A DNA stretch of 64,000 nt from CAVVIG01 sp050249955 (GTDB lineage Bacteria > Acidobacteriota > Vicinamibacteria > Vicinamibacterales > CAVVIG01): the NCBI GenBank assembly GCA_050249955.1, contig JBFWPN010000008.1, positions 1 through 64,000 of the forward strand, read 5' to 3'. Of the stretch, positions 1 through 7,802 are shown in pieces (within the stretch, counting starts at the first letter, position 1; each line of letters opens with the position of its first letter). A model generated the notes under the pieces. It was not told where the DNA came from. It did not search any database and was given only the letters and a program-made list of their open reading frames with translations. The translations under genes were made by a program, and so were the position numbers.

Positions 1-1
1 G

Positions 2-157
2 GTCGTCACGACCCGCCAGTCTGGCCCGATGCGGCTCTGGAGCTGCGAGATCCGCCACCGCATCGCGATCGCCGTGAGAGCGCCGGTGCCCCTGGCCGGG
101 GAACCCGATGCCGGCTCCTGTCAGGAACCCGGCACATTCACGACGTTCAATCAGTAG
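2..157 (+). CDS. possible C-terminal fragment of a gene cut by the left window edge
   Basis: A plus-strand frame is open from the left edge (frame starting at base 2) to a TAG at 155-157, about 51 codons with a mixed residue composition. No family is recognisable. It may be the tail of a gene that begins outside the window, converging with the multiheme cytochrome gene that ends at 217. In GC-rich DNA a frame this short is often open by chance, so the call is weak. The rest of 1-216 shows no other gene. Confidence 0.2.
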   Translation, partial: VVTTRQSGPMRLWSCEIRHRIAIAVRAPVPLAGEPDAGSCQEPGTFTTFNQ

Positions 158-216
158 AGCTGCATCAATCGTTCCGATCCGAACCGAGAACTCAGAACGC
201 CTCCGAGTTCCGGCGT

Positions 217-1584
217 CTACTGGATCTCATGACAGGTGTCGCACTCCTGTCCGATCGCCTTGCCGTCCTTCGTCTTGTGGCTGTCGTCGTGGCACCGGAA
301 GCAGCCGGGCGAGTCCATGTGCCCGATGTTGTTCAAGTAGGTGCCGAACTGCACGTTCATCTGGGGGAACACGTTACGGCGATAGAGCCGTTCGGCCGCT
401 GCCACGGCACGCTCCACGTCCTGGCGCTGGGCGTTGTATACGTTGGGCTGCTGCGTGCGGTAGAACTCGCGGAGGCCGGCTGCGATGCTCTCGGCCGCCG
501 CGTCCTGCGTGGCGTAGGAGGCCTTCACGAGCTTCACGGTTTCGCGCCGGATGAACGGCAGCGTCTTCGGAATCTCGCCGCTGAAGAGCGCCGCGTCGAC
601 CGCCCGTTCGGCGGCGGGCGCCATCGGGTGGCTCGGACGGTTGTGGCAGTCGATGCAGTCCATCCGGCGCCGCTCTCCCTGAGCCAGCTGGTCCGGCGTG
701 ACCCCTTCGGCGAAGTACTCGCGCACGGTGCCGTCGGGGTTCGTCAACTTGACGTACGGAATGACCTGGCGCTTCTCGTCGGTCGTGACGTACTCGATGT
801 TGGTGGCCGGGTTCGTGTGCCAGTGGATGCCCGTGGCGCCGCCCGTGCGTGCACTGCCGCCGCCGACCTTCATCTGCAGCGTGGTGACCGACTCGCTGTT
901 CTTCTCGTCGTCCGAATATTCAGCGACGCGGCGCACCAGGTCGCCGTGGAACTTCTCCGGCCAATGGCACTGCTCGCACACGTCACGGGCCGGGCGCAGG
1001 TTCTGCACCGGCGACGCAATCGGCCGCGAGTAGCTGTTGCGCGCCACGGCGAGCACCTGCCGCATGCCGGAGACCTTCGACCGCGCGAACCACGAGGCAC
1101 CGGGTCCGATGTGGCACTGGACGCACGTGACGCGCGAGTGCGGGCCGTCCTGGTAGGCGGTGAACTCGGGCTGCATCACCTCGTGGCACACCTGGCCGCA
1201 GAACTGGACCGAGTCCATGTACTCGATCCCGCGGTAGGTCGCCAGCGAGATGATCACCACGTTCGCCATGGTGAGCGCGAAGATCGCCACCGCCATGCGG
1301 CGCTGGGACGGGACGTTGAGGTCGAACCGCGGCCAGTGGATTTCGCTCGGGGGTTTCCCCGCCTCCCGGCGGCGACGCTCGACGTAGGCACCGAGCGGGA
1401 TCATCACCAGTCCGAGCAGGAACAGGCTCGGAAGCACCAGGAAGAACACGATCCCGATGTACGGGTTGGTGTGCAGCCCGAACAGGTCGGCCAGGAACAC
1501 CACCAGGAAGGTGACGGCGCTGACCGTGGTCAGCCACATCCCCACCACCGAGATCGGACTTCTGATCAGACGCACCTCGCTCAT
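217..1584 (-). CDS. NapC/NirT-like membrane-anchored hexaheme cytochrome c
   Basis: The 455-residue protein has three hydrophobic segments in its N-terminal quarter (about 12-36, 43-67 and 97-116), then a periplasmic part with six heme-attachment motifs: one CX3CH (C129-H134) and five CX2CH starting at C154, C203, C310, C428 and C448. The spacing and N-terminal anchor resemble NapC/NirT-type quinol-oxidising cytochromes, which pass electrons from the membrane quinone pool to periplasmic partners. It is longer than a classical tetraheme NapC and carries extra hemes. It is the last gene of a minus-strand run, 74 bases after the cytochrome b gene. The ATG at 1584 has a GAGGG stretch upstream. 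The electron acceptor is unknown. Confidence 0.8.
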   Translation of the reverse strand: MSEVRLIRSPISVVGMWLTTVSAVTFLVVFLADLFGLHTNPYIGIVFFLVLPSLFLLGLVMIPLGAYVERRRREAGKPPSEIHWPRFDLNVPSQRRMAVAIFALTMANVVIISLATYRGIEYMDSVQFCGQVCHEVMQPEFTAYQDGPHSRVTCVQCHIGPGASWFARSKVSGMRQVLAVARNSYSRPIASPVQNLRPARDVCEQCHWPEKFHGDLVRRVAEYSDDEKNSESVTTLQMKVGGGSARTGGATGIHWHTNPATNIEYVTTDEKRQVIPYVKLTNPDGTVREYFAEGVTPDQLAQGERRRMDCIDCHNRPSHPMAPAAERAVDAALFSGEIPKTLPFIRRETVKLVKASYATQDAAAESIAAGLREFYRTQQPNVYNAQRQDVERAVAAAERLYRRNVFPQMNVQFGTYLNNIGHMDSPGCFRCHDDSHKTKDGKAIGQECDTCHEIQ

Positions 1585-1658
1585 GTCCCGTCACCCTCGC
1601 GCGCGACCCGCCGGCCGCAAAATCGTGCCGCTGCGCCAGGGCAGCGGGCCGCCCTAGC

Positions 1659-2528
1659 CTATCGCAGGACCGCAAACGCGATGATCGCCACCATCGCCAG
1701 ACCCACCGTCAGCCCAATCGTCCCGATAATCCTGCCCCGACGCAGCGCCGCTTCGTCGGGTGCGTCGGCGGCGAGCGCCTCGAGGCTGCCCTCGGCCACC
1801 AGCCGTGCGTATTGCCCGGCCCGCTCGTGCCTCAGTTCCGCCTCCGGCACCACGCCGGTGAAGATCACCGTGTCCATCGGGAACTTGCCCGGCCGCAGGT
1901 GACCGTTGAAGAAGTGCACGACGAAGATGAAGCCGATCGCCAGGGCCGCCTCGGCACCGTGGACGAACAGCGCCACGTTGAACATCCAGCCCGGCAGGAT
2001 GTGCGACGCCGCCTCCGGGAACCAGAGGATGAGGCCAGCCGCCCCCATCAGCGCCGTGCCCCAGAGGACCGCCCAGTAGTCGAACTTCTCCCAGTACGTG
2101 AACTGCTCGTACTTCGGATAGTCGGCCTTCCCGAAGAACCAGAGCATCTGCTGGCCGAACTGCTGGAAGTCGCGCGGCTGGGGCACCATCGACGTCGGCC
2201 CCCAGAAGATCCCGCGCTCGCCCTTCACGAAAGCCCGATAGAAGACGTCCACCACGTGGTAGACGACCGCCCCCAGCAGCGTCGCGCCCGCCACCCGGTG
2301 CACGAACCCGGCCCCCTGGAACCCGCCGAAGAACGACGCCAGCAGCCGCGCCCACGGCGCATCACTGAAGAGCAACGGGAGGCCGGTGGCCGACAGGACC
2401 AGGAAGGTCGTCATGACGACGATGTGCAGGGTCCGCGTGCGCGCATCGAACCGCCGGACGTGCACCGTGTGTCCGGGCGCCGTGCCTGACGTGGTGTGGG
2501 CGACCGGAGTCGCCGTTGAGGCGTTCAT
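1659..2528 (-). CDS. FdnI/HydC-type membrane cytochrome b
   Basis: A 289-residue membrane protein of the formate dehydrogenase gamma / hydrogenase cytochrome b family. It starts after a short soluble stretch with a helix bearing HIVVMTTFLVLSATG, followed by further membrane helices with histidines (HRVAG, VVYHVVDVFYR, VVHFFNGH) suited to bind two b hemes, and a C-terminal hydrophobic anchor. This family exchanges electrons between quinones and a periplasmic redox partner. Its ATG at 2528 overlaps the stop codon of the nine-heme cytochrome gene by four bases (ATGA, 2525-2528), so the two are probably translated in a coupled way and form one complex. The frame stays open far upstream, but that part is out-of-frame reading of the preceding gene. 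Confidence 0.8.
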   Translation of the reverse strand: MNASTATPVAHTTSGTAPGHTVHVRRFDARTRTLHIVVMTTFLVLSATGLPLLFSDAPWARLLASFFGGFQGAGFVHRVAGATLLGAVVYHVVDVFYRAFVKGERGIFWGPTSMVPQPRDFQQFGQQMLWFFGKADYPKYEQFTYWEKFDYWAVLWGTALMGAAGLILWFPEAASHILPGWMFNVALFVHGAEAALAIGFIFVVHFFNGHLRPGKFPMDTVIFTGVVPEAELRHERAGQYARLVAEGSLEALAADAPDEAALRRGRIIGTIGLTVGLAMVAIIAFAVLR

Positions 2529-3532
2529 GATCTGCCCCCGCCATTGCGCCAGGTCCGGCGGAACCACAGCAGGCTGTGGAGCCCGAAGAAGCCGAAGCAT
2601 CCGGCGATGAGAACCGTGTAGAACCTGTTGACCCACCACATGACCGGACTCCGGGCGTAATCCCTGGGGTTCGGGTGCGGGTCGTACTTCACGAAGCTGG
2701 CATTGGCACCGGCGTGGCACGTCGCGCAGGTCTGCACCAGGTTGGCCGGTGCGATCTTCGACGCGGGATCCGACGCCGGCAGGATGTCGTGCGCACCGTG
2801 GCAGTCGGCGCACGCCGCCACCTGCGAGAACCCGAGTTCGGTCACCTTGCCGTGGAAGGTCCGGCGGAACGAATCCACCACGTCCCCGTGGCAGGTGCCG
2901 CATTCGTTGGCCACGTTCAGCCGGAAGCGGTCGTTGTCCGCCCGCTGGATAGTGTGGGCCGAGTGGCAGTCGGTGCAGACCGGCGCCGCCGCATTCCCAC
3001 TCTTCAGCGATTGCGCGTGGATGCCCTTGTCGTAGCTCGCGACCACGCCCTGGTGACAGGAGCCGCAGGTGGCCGGCACGTTCGCCCGGAACACGCGGCC
3101 GGTCGCATCGTCGGTCCCGCGGATGTCGTGCTTGCCGTGGCAGTCCGCGCACGCAGGTGCCACCGTCGAGAGGCCGGCCTTCTCCTTCGCCCAGGAGTGG
3201 ATGCTGTCGTGATACTTCGACCCTTCCTCGTCATGACAGGTCGCGCAGGCCACACGCGCGAGCTTCTCGGGATGGGGGAACTCCTGGAGGGCCGAGAGAT
3301 CCTGGTGGCAGTCGACACAGGCGAGCGGTCCGTGCTTCGAGGCGGCGAAGACCGCCGGATCCAGGCCGATGGAGGTGCCGTTCTCGCGCTTGGCCTCGAC
3401 ATCTCCGTGACACGCCATGCAGTCGTCGTTGCCGGGGGGCTTCACGGCGCCGGGGGCCTGTGCGTGCGCCGCAGCGGCAAACCCCAGGACGAACAGGGTG
3501 GTCGCGAGTGAGAGACCGAGCCGTCGTGCCAT
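2525..3532 (-). CDS. nine-heme periplasmic cytochrome c with C-terminal membrane anchor
   Basis: A 335-residue protein with an N-terminal signal peptide ending near AAAAHAQ, nine regularly spaced CX2CH heme motifs (the first is CMACH, the last CATCH), and one C-terminal transmembrane helix around WWVNRFYTVLIAGCFGF. The start at 3532 is preferred over the upstream in-frame ATG at 3583 because it opens directly into the signal peptide and has a GAGGAG ribosome site. It overlaps the cytochrome b gene by ATGA. Nine c hemes next to an FdnI-type b subunit match the domain content of Geobacter CbcL, where both parts are a single polypeptide. A quinone-linked electron output role is inferred. Confidence 0.8.
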   Translation of the reverse strand: MARRLGLSLATTLFVLGFAAAAHAQAPGAVKPPGNDDCMACHGDVEAKRENGTSIGLDPAVFAASKHGPLACVDCHQDLSALQEFPHPEKLARVACATCHDEEGSKYHDSIHSWAKEKAGLSTVAPACADCHGKHDIRGTDDATGRVFRANVPATCGSCHQGVVASYDKGIHAQSLKSGNAAAPVCTDCHSAHTIQRADNDRFRLNVANECGTCHGDVVDSFRRTFHGKVTELGFSQVAACADCHGAHDILPASDPASKIAPANLVQTCATCHAGANASFVKYDPHPNPRDYARSPVMWWVNRFYTVLIAGCFGFFGLHSLLWFRRTWRNGGGRS

Positions 3533-3554
3533 GATGGCCAACTCCTCACGCAGG

Positions 3555-3576
3555 CCCGGGGCCTGCCGGCCCCGGG
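3555..3576 (-). promoter_or_regulatory. perfect 9-bp hairpin in the leader of the nine-heme cytochrome gene
   Basis: Arms CCCGGGGCC (3555-3563) and GGCCCCGGG (3568-3576) enclose a four-base loop. On the minus strand the hairpin lies just before the ribosome-binding site of the gene starting at 3532. It has no T-tract. It could separate expression of the upstream small cytochrome from the multiheme genes, or act as a 5' stabiliser. The role is inferred. Confidence 0.4.
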
Positions 3577-3585
3577 ACGGCATGC

Positions 3586-3607
3586 CGGGCGCCCGGAGAG
3601 GCGCCCG
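3586..3607 (-). terminator. second GC hairpin directly behind the small cytochrome gene
   Basis: Arms CGGGCGCC (3586-3593) and GGCGCCCG (3600-3607) with a six-base loop lie 15 bases past the stop codon of the cytochrome gene ending at 3623. No run of T follows, so it is a weak candidate for an intrinsic terminator; it may be an RNA-processing or stabilising hairpin. With the neighbouring stem it forms a tandem pair. Confidence 0.35.
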
Positions 3608-3622
3608 TCTTCGAACGTGCCG

Positions 3623-3949
3623 CTACTTCTTCAGGCTCTGAAGGTAGGCGACGAGGTTGTCTACGTCTTCCTTCGGGAGCGCGTAGGACTTCATGTCGGG
3701 CTTGCGGGTGGCCTTGGTCTTCGCCGTCATGCCCTTGGCGTCGACAATCCAGGCTCGAAGCTCATCCGCCTTCAGCTTGTTGCCGACGTCGTCCAGCGCC
3801 CCCTTCGGGTTGCCCTTGCCAGCCACTGAGTGGCACAGGGAGCACTTCTGGGCGGCGTACACCGCCTCGCCCTTGGCCTTGTCCTGGGCCGAAGCCGTGC
3901 CGGCCATCCCAATCAGGAGCAGCGCTCCAATCACCGTTGCGCGTTTCAT
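3623..3949 (-). CDS. small secreted monoheme cytochrome c (copy 1)
   Basis: A 108-residue class I type cytochrome: signal peptide (MKRATVIGALLLIGMAG to about TASAQ), one heme motif CSLCH near residue 37, and a C-terminal part with conserved KPDMKSYALP that probably supplies the methionine ligand. The start at 3949 has a GGAGGG ribosome site. It is a close paralogue of the next gene upstream (4287-4616): both share the pattern WIVDAKGMT.KTK..RKP.MK.Y.LP. Its likely role is a soluble electron carrier for the multiheme membrane proteins encoded directly downstream. Confidence 0.85.
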   Translation of the reverse strand: MKRATVIGALLLIGMAGTASAQDKAKGEAVYAAQKCSLCHSVAGKGNPKGALDDVGNKLKADELRAWIVDAKGMTAKTKATRKPDMKSYALPKEDVDNLVAYLQSLKK

Positions 3950-4019
3950 GGTCGTATCCCTCCGTGTGAACCGCTGGAGCAAGGGCACTGCCACAGCTCC
4001 GCTTGGCAAAACTACCAGT

Positions 4020-4033
4020 AATTCCAAGGAATT
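4020..4033. promoter_or_regulatory. palindrome upstream of a cytochrome gene
   Basis: AATTCC-AA-GGAATT forms a perfect inverted repeat with 6-bp arms, 71-84 bases upstream of the start at 3949 and in a patch visibly richer in A and T than its surroundings. The position suits a promoter-linked operator for the cytochrome operon. No regulator gene lies beside it, so the function is inferred. Confidence 0.3.
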
Positions 4034-4071
4034 GTCTGTAGGAGGTGTCAGCCGGAGTCCCAGCAGCGCCG

Positions 4072-4112
4072 AAAATCCGTCATGCTGCGGGGAGTATCCC
4101 GCGATTGACGGA
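4072..4112 (-). terminator. nested hairpin followed by TTTT, probable intrinsic terminator
   Basis: Outer arms TCCGTCA (4076-4082) and TGACGGA (4106-4112) enclose inner arms GCGGG (4087-4091) and CCCGC (4098-4102). Read on the minus strand the stem is followed at once by TTTT (4075-4072). It lies about 175 bases beyond the stop codon of the cytochrome gene at 4287, so it would end that transcript before the next gene. The rest of the 337-base interval 3950-4286 shows no coding frame of interest. Confidence 0.5.
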
Positions 4113-4286
4113 AATCCGTGCCGAACTCAGCAGTCGGAAGGCAGTAACACTGAATTCTGAGCTCACACACCGGGGTTCAGGCGGGCGGGATAGGCAGGAC
4201 GGGCGGGTGGAACGAGGCGCGAGGCCGGTCGCGGCCGGAGGGGCGGGACATGGCAACCCGACCCGCGCCTCCGGTTGCGTGTCGGG

Positions 4287-4616
4287 TTACTTCTTCAGCG
4301 TCTGCATGTAGGCGACGAGTGCGTCGACGTCGGCCTCGGGCAGCGTGTAGTTCTTCATCTCGGGTTTCCGCGGCGACTTCGTCTTGACGGTCATGCCCTT
4401 GGCGTCGACGATCCACGCCTTGAGTTCCGCGGCGGTGTACTTGGAGCCGGCATCGTCGATCGGCCCCTTGGCGTTGCCCTTGCCCGCGACGGAGTGACAG
4501 AGCCCGCACTTCTGTTCTGCGTAGACGGCCTGGCCGCGCGCCACCTTGTCCTGCGCACTGGCGAGATTGGCGACCACCAGGACCGCGGCCACCGCGAGTA
4601 TGAATGAGCGAAGCAT
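4287..4616 (-). CDS. small secreted monoheme cytochrome c (copy 2)
   Basis: A 109-residue protein with a signal peptide (MLRSFILAVAAVLVVAN to about LASAQ), one heme motif CGLCH near residue 37 and a conserved KPEMKNYTLP segment near the C-terminus, the likely axial methionine region. The start at 4616 follows an AAGGAGG ribosome site. It is a tandem paralogue of the gene at 3623-3949, separated from it by a 337-base spacer with a probable terminator, so the two copies are probably expressed separately. Role: periplasmic electron shuttle; the partner is unknown. Confidence 0.85.
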   Translation of the reverse strand: MLRSFILAVAAVLVVANLASAQDKVARGQAVYAEQKCGLCHSVAGKGNAKGPIDDAGSKYTAAELKAWIVDAKGMTVKTKSPRKPEMKNYTLPEADVDALVAYMQTLKK

Positions 4617-4704
4617 GAGGCCTCCTTCGGTGCTGCCGGACTTCCGGCAGATCAACCCCGAATGGCCAGATGAAGGGCAATGCGCGTACCGGCCGGACGA
4701 GCGT

Positions 4705-6015
4705 CTAGTGCTTTCGCTGCGTCACCGTGAAGGTCTCTCCGGCAACAACGATCGTCCCTGTCCGCTGTCCGTTGCCCTTGTAGCGCTGCACCTCGACGTC
4801 GGCCGTCCCACTCCCCGTACCTGAGGACCGCGAGCCGGCATCAATCCAGCGGTCCACCTGCGTCGTCGTCCAACTGCAGGACGCCTGGGTGGTGACTGTC
4901 ACCTGCAGCGTCGTCGCCGACGGCCCGATCGTGGCCGAGGACGGGGCAATGCGGTAGGTGCACGCGGGCGCTGGGGCGGCAGCCGCCTGGCTGACTGTGA
5001 CCGTGTCGCCGGCTGCCGTCAGCCTGGCCGTTCGCGGCACGGCGGTCGTATTGGCCGATGCGCTCGCCGTCACCACGGCAGACCCCGAGCGCGTGCTGCC
5101 ACCGCTGAAGGTGAGCCATCCGGCATCGGAGGATACCGACCACCCACACCCGGGCTGCGTGGTCACCATGACATCGAACGTGGATCCGCCCGGGCTGACG
5201 GTGGCCGACAGCGGCGCCACGGTGAACGTGCAGGTGGCCGGCTCCGGTGCGGGAGGCTGCGGAGGTGGTTGTGGAGGTGACGGGTCACCAGGCTGGGGTT
5301 GCCCCGGTGGCGGGGTCGGCGGTGCGGGTGGCGCGACGACGGCGGCGTCCTGCTCGATCGGCACCGACAGGCCGGCGATGGTCACTGCCCCCCGACGCGC
5401 CGCACCGGCGTTGGCATCCACGCGGATGTCCGCGGACGCCGACCCGCTCCGATTCGCGGCCCCGACCACACGTACCCACGAGCTGCGCGACGCGACTGTC
5501 CAGGTGCACGCGGCCGACGGCGTGTCCACACGAAGGGTCACGCCACCGCCCCCGGCCGGCATCAACACGTCGTCTGGCGAGACGGTGAAACGGCAGGGCA
5601 GCCCGTCCTGGGCGACCGTCACCGGTGTATCGTTCACCACGATCGTCCCGCGGCGCTGCGTCGGGTCGACGTTGGCCGCCACGCGGAACGTGACGTCGCC
5701 ACTGCCCTGGCCGCTCGTCGAACCGGTGAGCGACAGCCAGGCCGCGTCGCTCGACACCTGCCACGTGCAGTCGCGCGTGGTCGACACCGGAACGGTGCCG
5801 GTTCCACCGGCTGCGGGGAGCGTGCCCGGTGCGGCACCGACGCTGACCTGGCACTTCGCCGCCGACGGCGCGCTCACCGCTACGTCCGTGGAACTGCAGG
5901 ACACCGCGGACACGGCCGCGGCAAGGCAGGGCACCAGCGAGCGACGGAGCATCCGGCGCCAGGACGGCACGAGATCAGGGGGACAGATTCGGGACATTCT
6001 GCCCCGACCGGCCAT
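4705..6015 (-). CDS. secreted protein with four BACON repeats
   Basis: Up to 436 residues. After a hydrophobic export signal ending near AVSAVSCSSTD come four Ig-like repeats of the BACON type, each opening with a C-x-[FVY]-x-[VI] strand, carrying a W near the middle (CTWQVSS, CTWTVAS, CGWSVSS, CSWTTTQ) and closing with VTV.Q or similar. Repeats 1-2 and 3-4 are split by a proline-rich linker at about 225-262. BACON modules are linked to carbohydrate or mucin binding on the bacterial surface. The start is uncertain: ATGs at 6015, 5997 and 5952 are in frame and none has a clear ribosome site; 5952 gives the most compact signal peptide. The cysteine after the signal could make it a lipoprotein, though the lipobox is imperfect. 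Confidence 0.75.
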   Translation of the reverse strand: MAGRGRMSRICPPDLVPSWRRMLRRSLVPCLAAAVSAVSCSSTDVAVSAPSAAKCQVSVGAAPGTLPAAGGTGTVPVSTTRDCTWQVSSDAAWLSLTGSTSGQGSGDVTFRVAANVDPTQRRGTIVVNDTPVTVAQDGLPCRFTVSPDDVLMPAGGGGVTLRVDTPSAACTWTVASRSSWVRVVGAANRSGSASADIRVDANAGAARRGAVTIAGLSVPIEQDAAVVAPPAPPTPPPGQPQPGDPSPPQPPPQPPAPEPATCTFTVAPLSATVSPGGSTFDVMVTTQPGCGWSVSSDAGWLTFSGGSTRSGSAVVTASASANTTAVPRTARLTAAGDTVTVSQAAAAPAPACTYRIAPSSATIGPSATTLQVTVTTQASCSWTTTQVDRWIDAGSRSSGTGSGTADVEVQRYKGNGQRTGTIVVAGETFTVTQRKH

Positions 6016-6051
6016 GCAACCCGACTGACCTCAGGCGTGCGCCGGGCCGTT

Positions 6052-6501
6052 TCACCTGGGCAGGCGCCCCAGCATGCCCTCGAGTGCACGGTGCACCCGG
6101 TGGATGCCCGTTGGATTCGCAAACATCAGGATGCACTCGCCGATCACGGCGTCCACGCCGAGTTCGATGCAGAGGTTGGCCACGCAGGGCGACTCTGCCC
6201 CCTGCTGCAGCCACACCTTCCTGATGCCTGCGGCCGCGGCATCGCGGATCACCTGCACCGCCTCGGCCGGGTGGACGCTCACGATCACGCCTCCGACCGG
6301 CTCCGGCAGGTCGGCGAAGTGCCGGACGCAGGGCACGCCGTCCACGACGTCGGCCACCGGGTGGATCGGATAGACCCGCCTCCCCTGCGCCCGCAGATCG
6401 CGCAGGATGACGTTGCCGAACTTCTCACCCGACCTCGACACGCCCACCAGCGCCAGCGCCGGTTCCGCGAGGAACGATTCGACCGAGCTTCTCGTTGTCA
6501 T
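6052..6501 (-). CDS. CoA-binding domain protein (YccU type)
   Basis: 149 residues forming one Rossmann-like CoA-binding domain: the opening ALVGVSRSGEKFGNVILRDL, then RVYPIHP, VHPAEAVQVIRDAAAAGI and KVWLQQGAES, all typical of the stand-alone CoA-binding family related to succinyl-CoA synthetase alpha and YccU. These small proteins bind CoA or acyl-CoA, but their role is poorly defined. The start at 6501 has GGTGAGA upstream and lies five bases after the stop of the CBS-domain gene, so they share a transcript. The grouping with CBS, OsmC-like and universal stress proteins suggests a stress or low-energy role. Confidence 0.8.
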   Translation of the reverse strand: MTTRSSVESFLAEPALALVGVSRSGEKFGNVILRDLRAQGRRVYPIHPVADVVDGVPCVRHFADLPEPVGGVIVSVHPAEAVQVIRDAAAAGIRKVWLQQGAESPCVANLCIELGVDAVIGECILMFANPTGIHRVHRALEGMLGRLPR

Positions 6502-6506
6502 GAGTC

Positions 6507-6962
6507 TCACCAGCGGCCGGTCGGCACATGCCCCTTCTTGTGCGCCACACGATGGGACAGCGTGGCACGCTCTGTCCGCGATGGACGATCCCCGCCCCGT
6601 CCGACCAGCCGCAGCAGGTCGGACGTGGTGACGATGCCGACCAGTGCCCCGCGATCGAGGACCGGCAGGCAGCCGATCGACCGGCCTTCCATGAGGTTGG
6701 CGGCCTTCCGGATGGTGTCGTCGCGTTCGACCGTCGCCACCGGCGAGGACATGACGTCCTGCACGGTCATCCCGAGCGACGCCGCCGGGGGACGGCGGCG
6801 TGGCGAGATGTCGCGATCGGAGAGCACCCCCACCACCTTCTTCCGCTCGGTCACCACGAGGTGATGCACGCCGTTGGCGTGCATCAGGTGCCACGCTTCT
6901 GCCGCGGCCATGTCTGGCGGCACCGTCCGTACCTGTTCACTCATGGCCTCGAAGATCCGCAT
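6507..6962 (-). CDS. CBS-domain protein
   Basis: 151 residues with two CBS motifs: about 5-55 (MSEQVRTVPPD, HHLVVTERKKVVGVLSDRDI) and about 68-125 (VQDVMSSPVATV, GCLPVLDRGALVGIVTTSDL). Paired CBS motifs form a Bateman module that binds adenine nucleotides and reports energy state. There is no attached effector domain, so it is a free-standing sensor or regulator. The start at 6962 follows a GGGAGG ribosome site. It is the third gene of a minus-strand run with the isomerase upstream and the CoA-binding gene downstream. Confidence 0.85.
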   Translation of the reverse strand: MRIFEAMSEQVRTVPPDMAAAEAWHLMHANGVHHLVVTERKKVVGVLSDRDISPRRRPPAASLGMTVQDVMSSPVATVERDDTIRKAANLMEGRSIGCLPVLDRGALVGIVTTSDLLRLVGRGGDRPSRTERATLSHRVAHKKGHVPTGRW

Positions 6963-6980
6963 AACGCCTCCCTTGCGTAC

Positions 6981-7799
6981 CTAGTCATGTGCCCCGGTGT
7001 CGAGCGCCGCGCGCGACCGGCGCAGGGCACCGGTCATGAAGTCGCCCAGCGGCCCGCCGGGGCACGAGAGTTCGAGCACGATCCACCCGTCGAATCCGAC
7101 GGCCACCAGCGAGTCCCGGATGTGCGGCCACTCGATGATCCCGTCGCCAGGACAGAGGTGGTCATCCACCTCGCCGCGGTGGTCGTTCGCGTGCACGTGC
7201 ACCAGCCGGTGCCCGGCCACGCGCATGAAGTCGTCCCAGTGGTGCCCGAGCGTGGCGTGCGACGTATCGAAGCAGACCCCCACCGTCCGGTCGAGCGGCT
7301 TCAGCACGCTGGCGAACTCGTCGGGATGCCCGCCCACGACGTGCGGCAGCGGCGTCTCCACCACGAGCAGTGCGTCCATGTGCGCGCAGGCGCGGCCGAG
7401 GACCCGGAGCGAGGCCGTGGCGTGCGCGAGCCGCTCGTCCACGTCCTCGACCGCACGTGGCGCGTCGCTCACGTGCAGGACAACGCGGGTGCCGCCCAGT
7501 TCGCGCAGCACGGCCGCCGCGGAGAGGATGGCGCCGATCGCCGCGTGCCGATGATGCGGGTTCGGGTCGGTCAGGTCGAGCAGGCCACCGAACGGCGCAT
7601 GGATGGCCACGGGGGCAATCCGGAACTCCCGCAGCCGGTGCGACAGCTCCACCACCTGTTCGTGCCGCCACGGATCGAAGTGGCGTGGCCGCGTCGCCAG
7701 TTCCACCGCACGCACGCCGGCATCGTGCAGGCCCTGCAGCGTGGTGAGCACGGGCATGTTGATGCAGCATCCGGTGGAGACCGCGAACTTCCACCTCAT
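6981..7799 (-). CDS. xylose-isomerase-like TIM-barrel protein (sugar phosphate isomerase/epimerase family)
   Basis: 272 residues covering a whole AP-endonuclease-2 type TIM barrel. Metal-site residues are visible in strand-end motifs: VVETP (Glu), VGVCFDTSHA (Asp and His), HVHANDHRGEVDDHLCPGDG (two His and Asp) and IVLELS (Glu). Members isomerise or epimerise small sugars and related compounds, usually with a divalent metal; the substrate cannot be told from sequence. The gene begins three bases after the stop of the OsmC-like gene, so it belongs to the same operon. Its presence among stress proteins does not define its substrate. Confidence 0.8.
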   Translation of the reverse strand: MRWKFAVSTGCCINMPVLTTLQGLHDAGVRAVELATRPRHFDPWRHEQVVELSHRLREFRIAPVAIHAPFGGLLDLTDPNPHHRHAAIGAILSAAAVLRELGGTRVVLHVSDAPRAVEDVDERLAHATASLRVLGRACAHMDALLVVETPLPHVVGGHPDEFASVLKPLDRTVGVCFDTSHATLGHHWDDFMRVAGHRLVHVHANDHRGEVDDHLCPGDGIIEWPHIRDSLVAVGFDGWIVLELSCPGGPLGDFMTGALRRSRAALDTGAHD

Positions 7800-7802
7800 G
7801 AC

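Noticed and set aside
108..554. Plus-strand open frame at the left edge
   Set aside because: It runs opposite the C-terminal half of the multiheme cytochrome and is extremely Arg/Ser-rich; judged a shadow.
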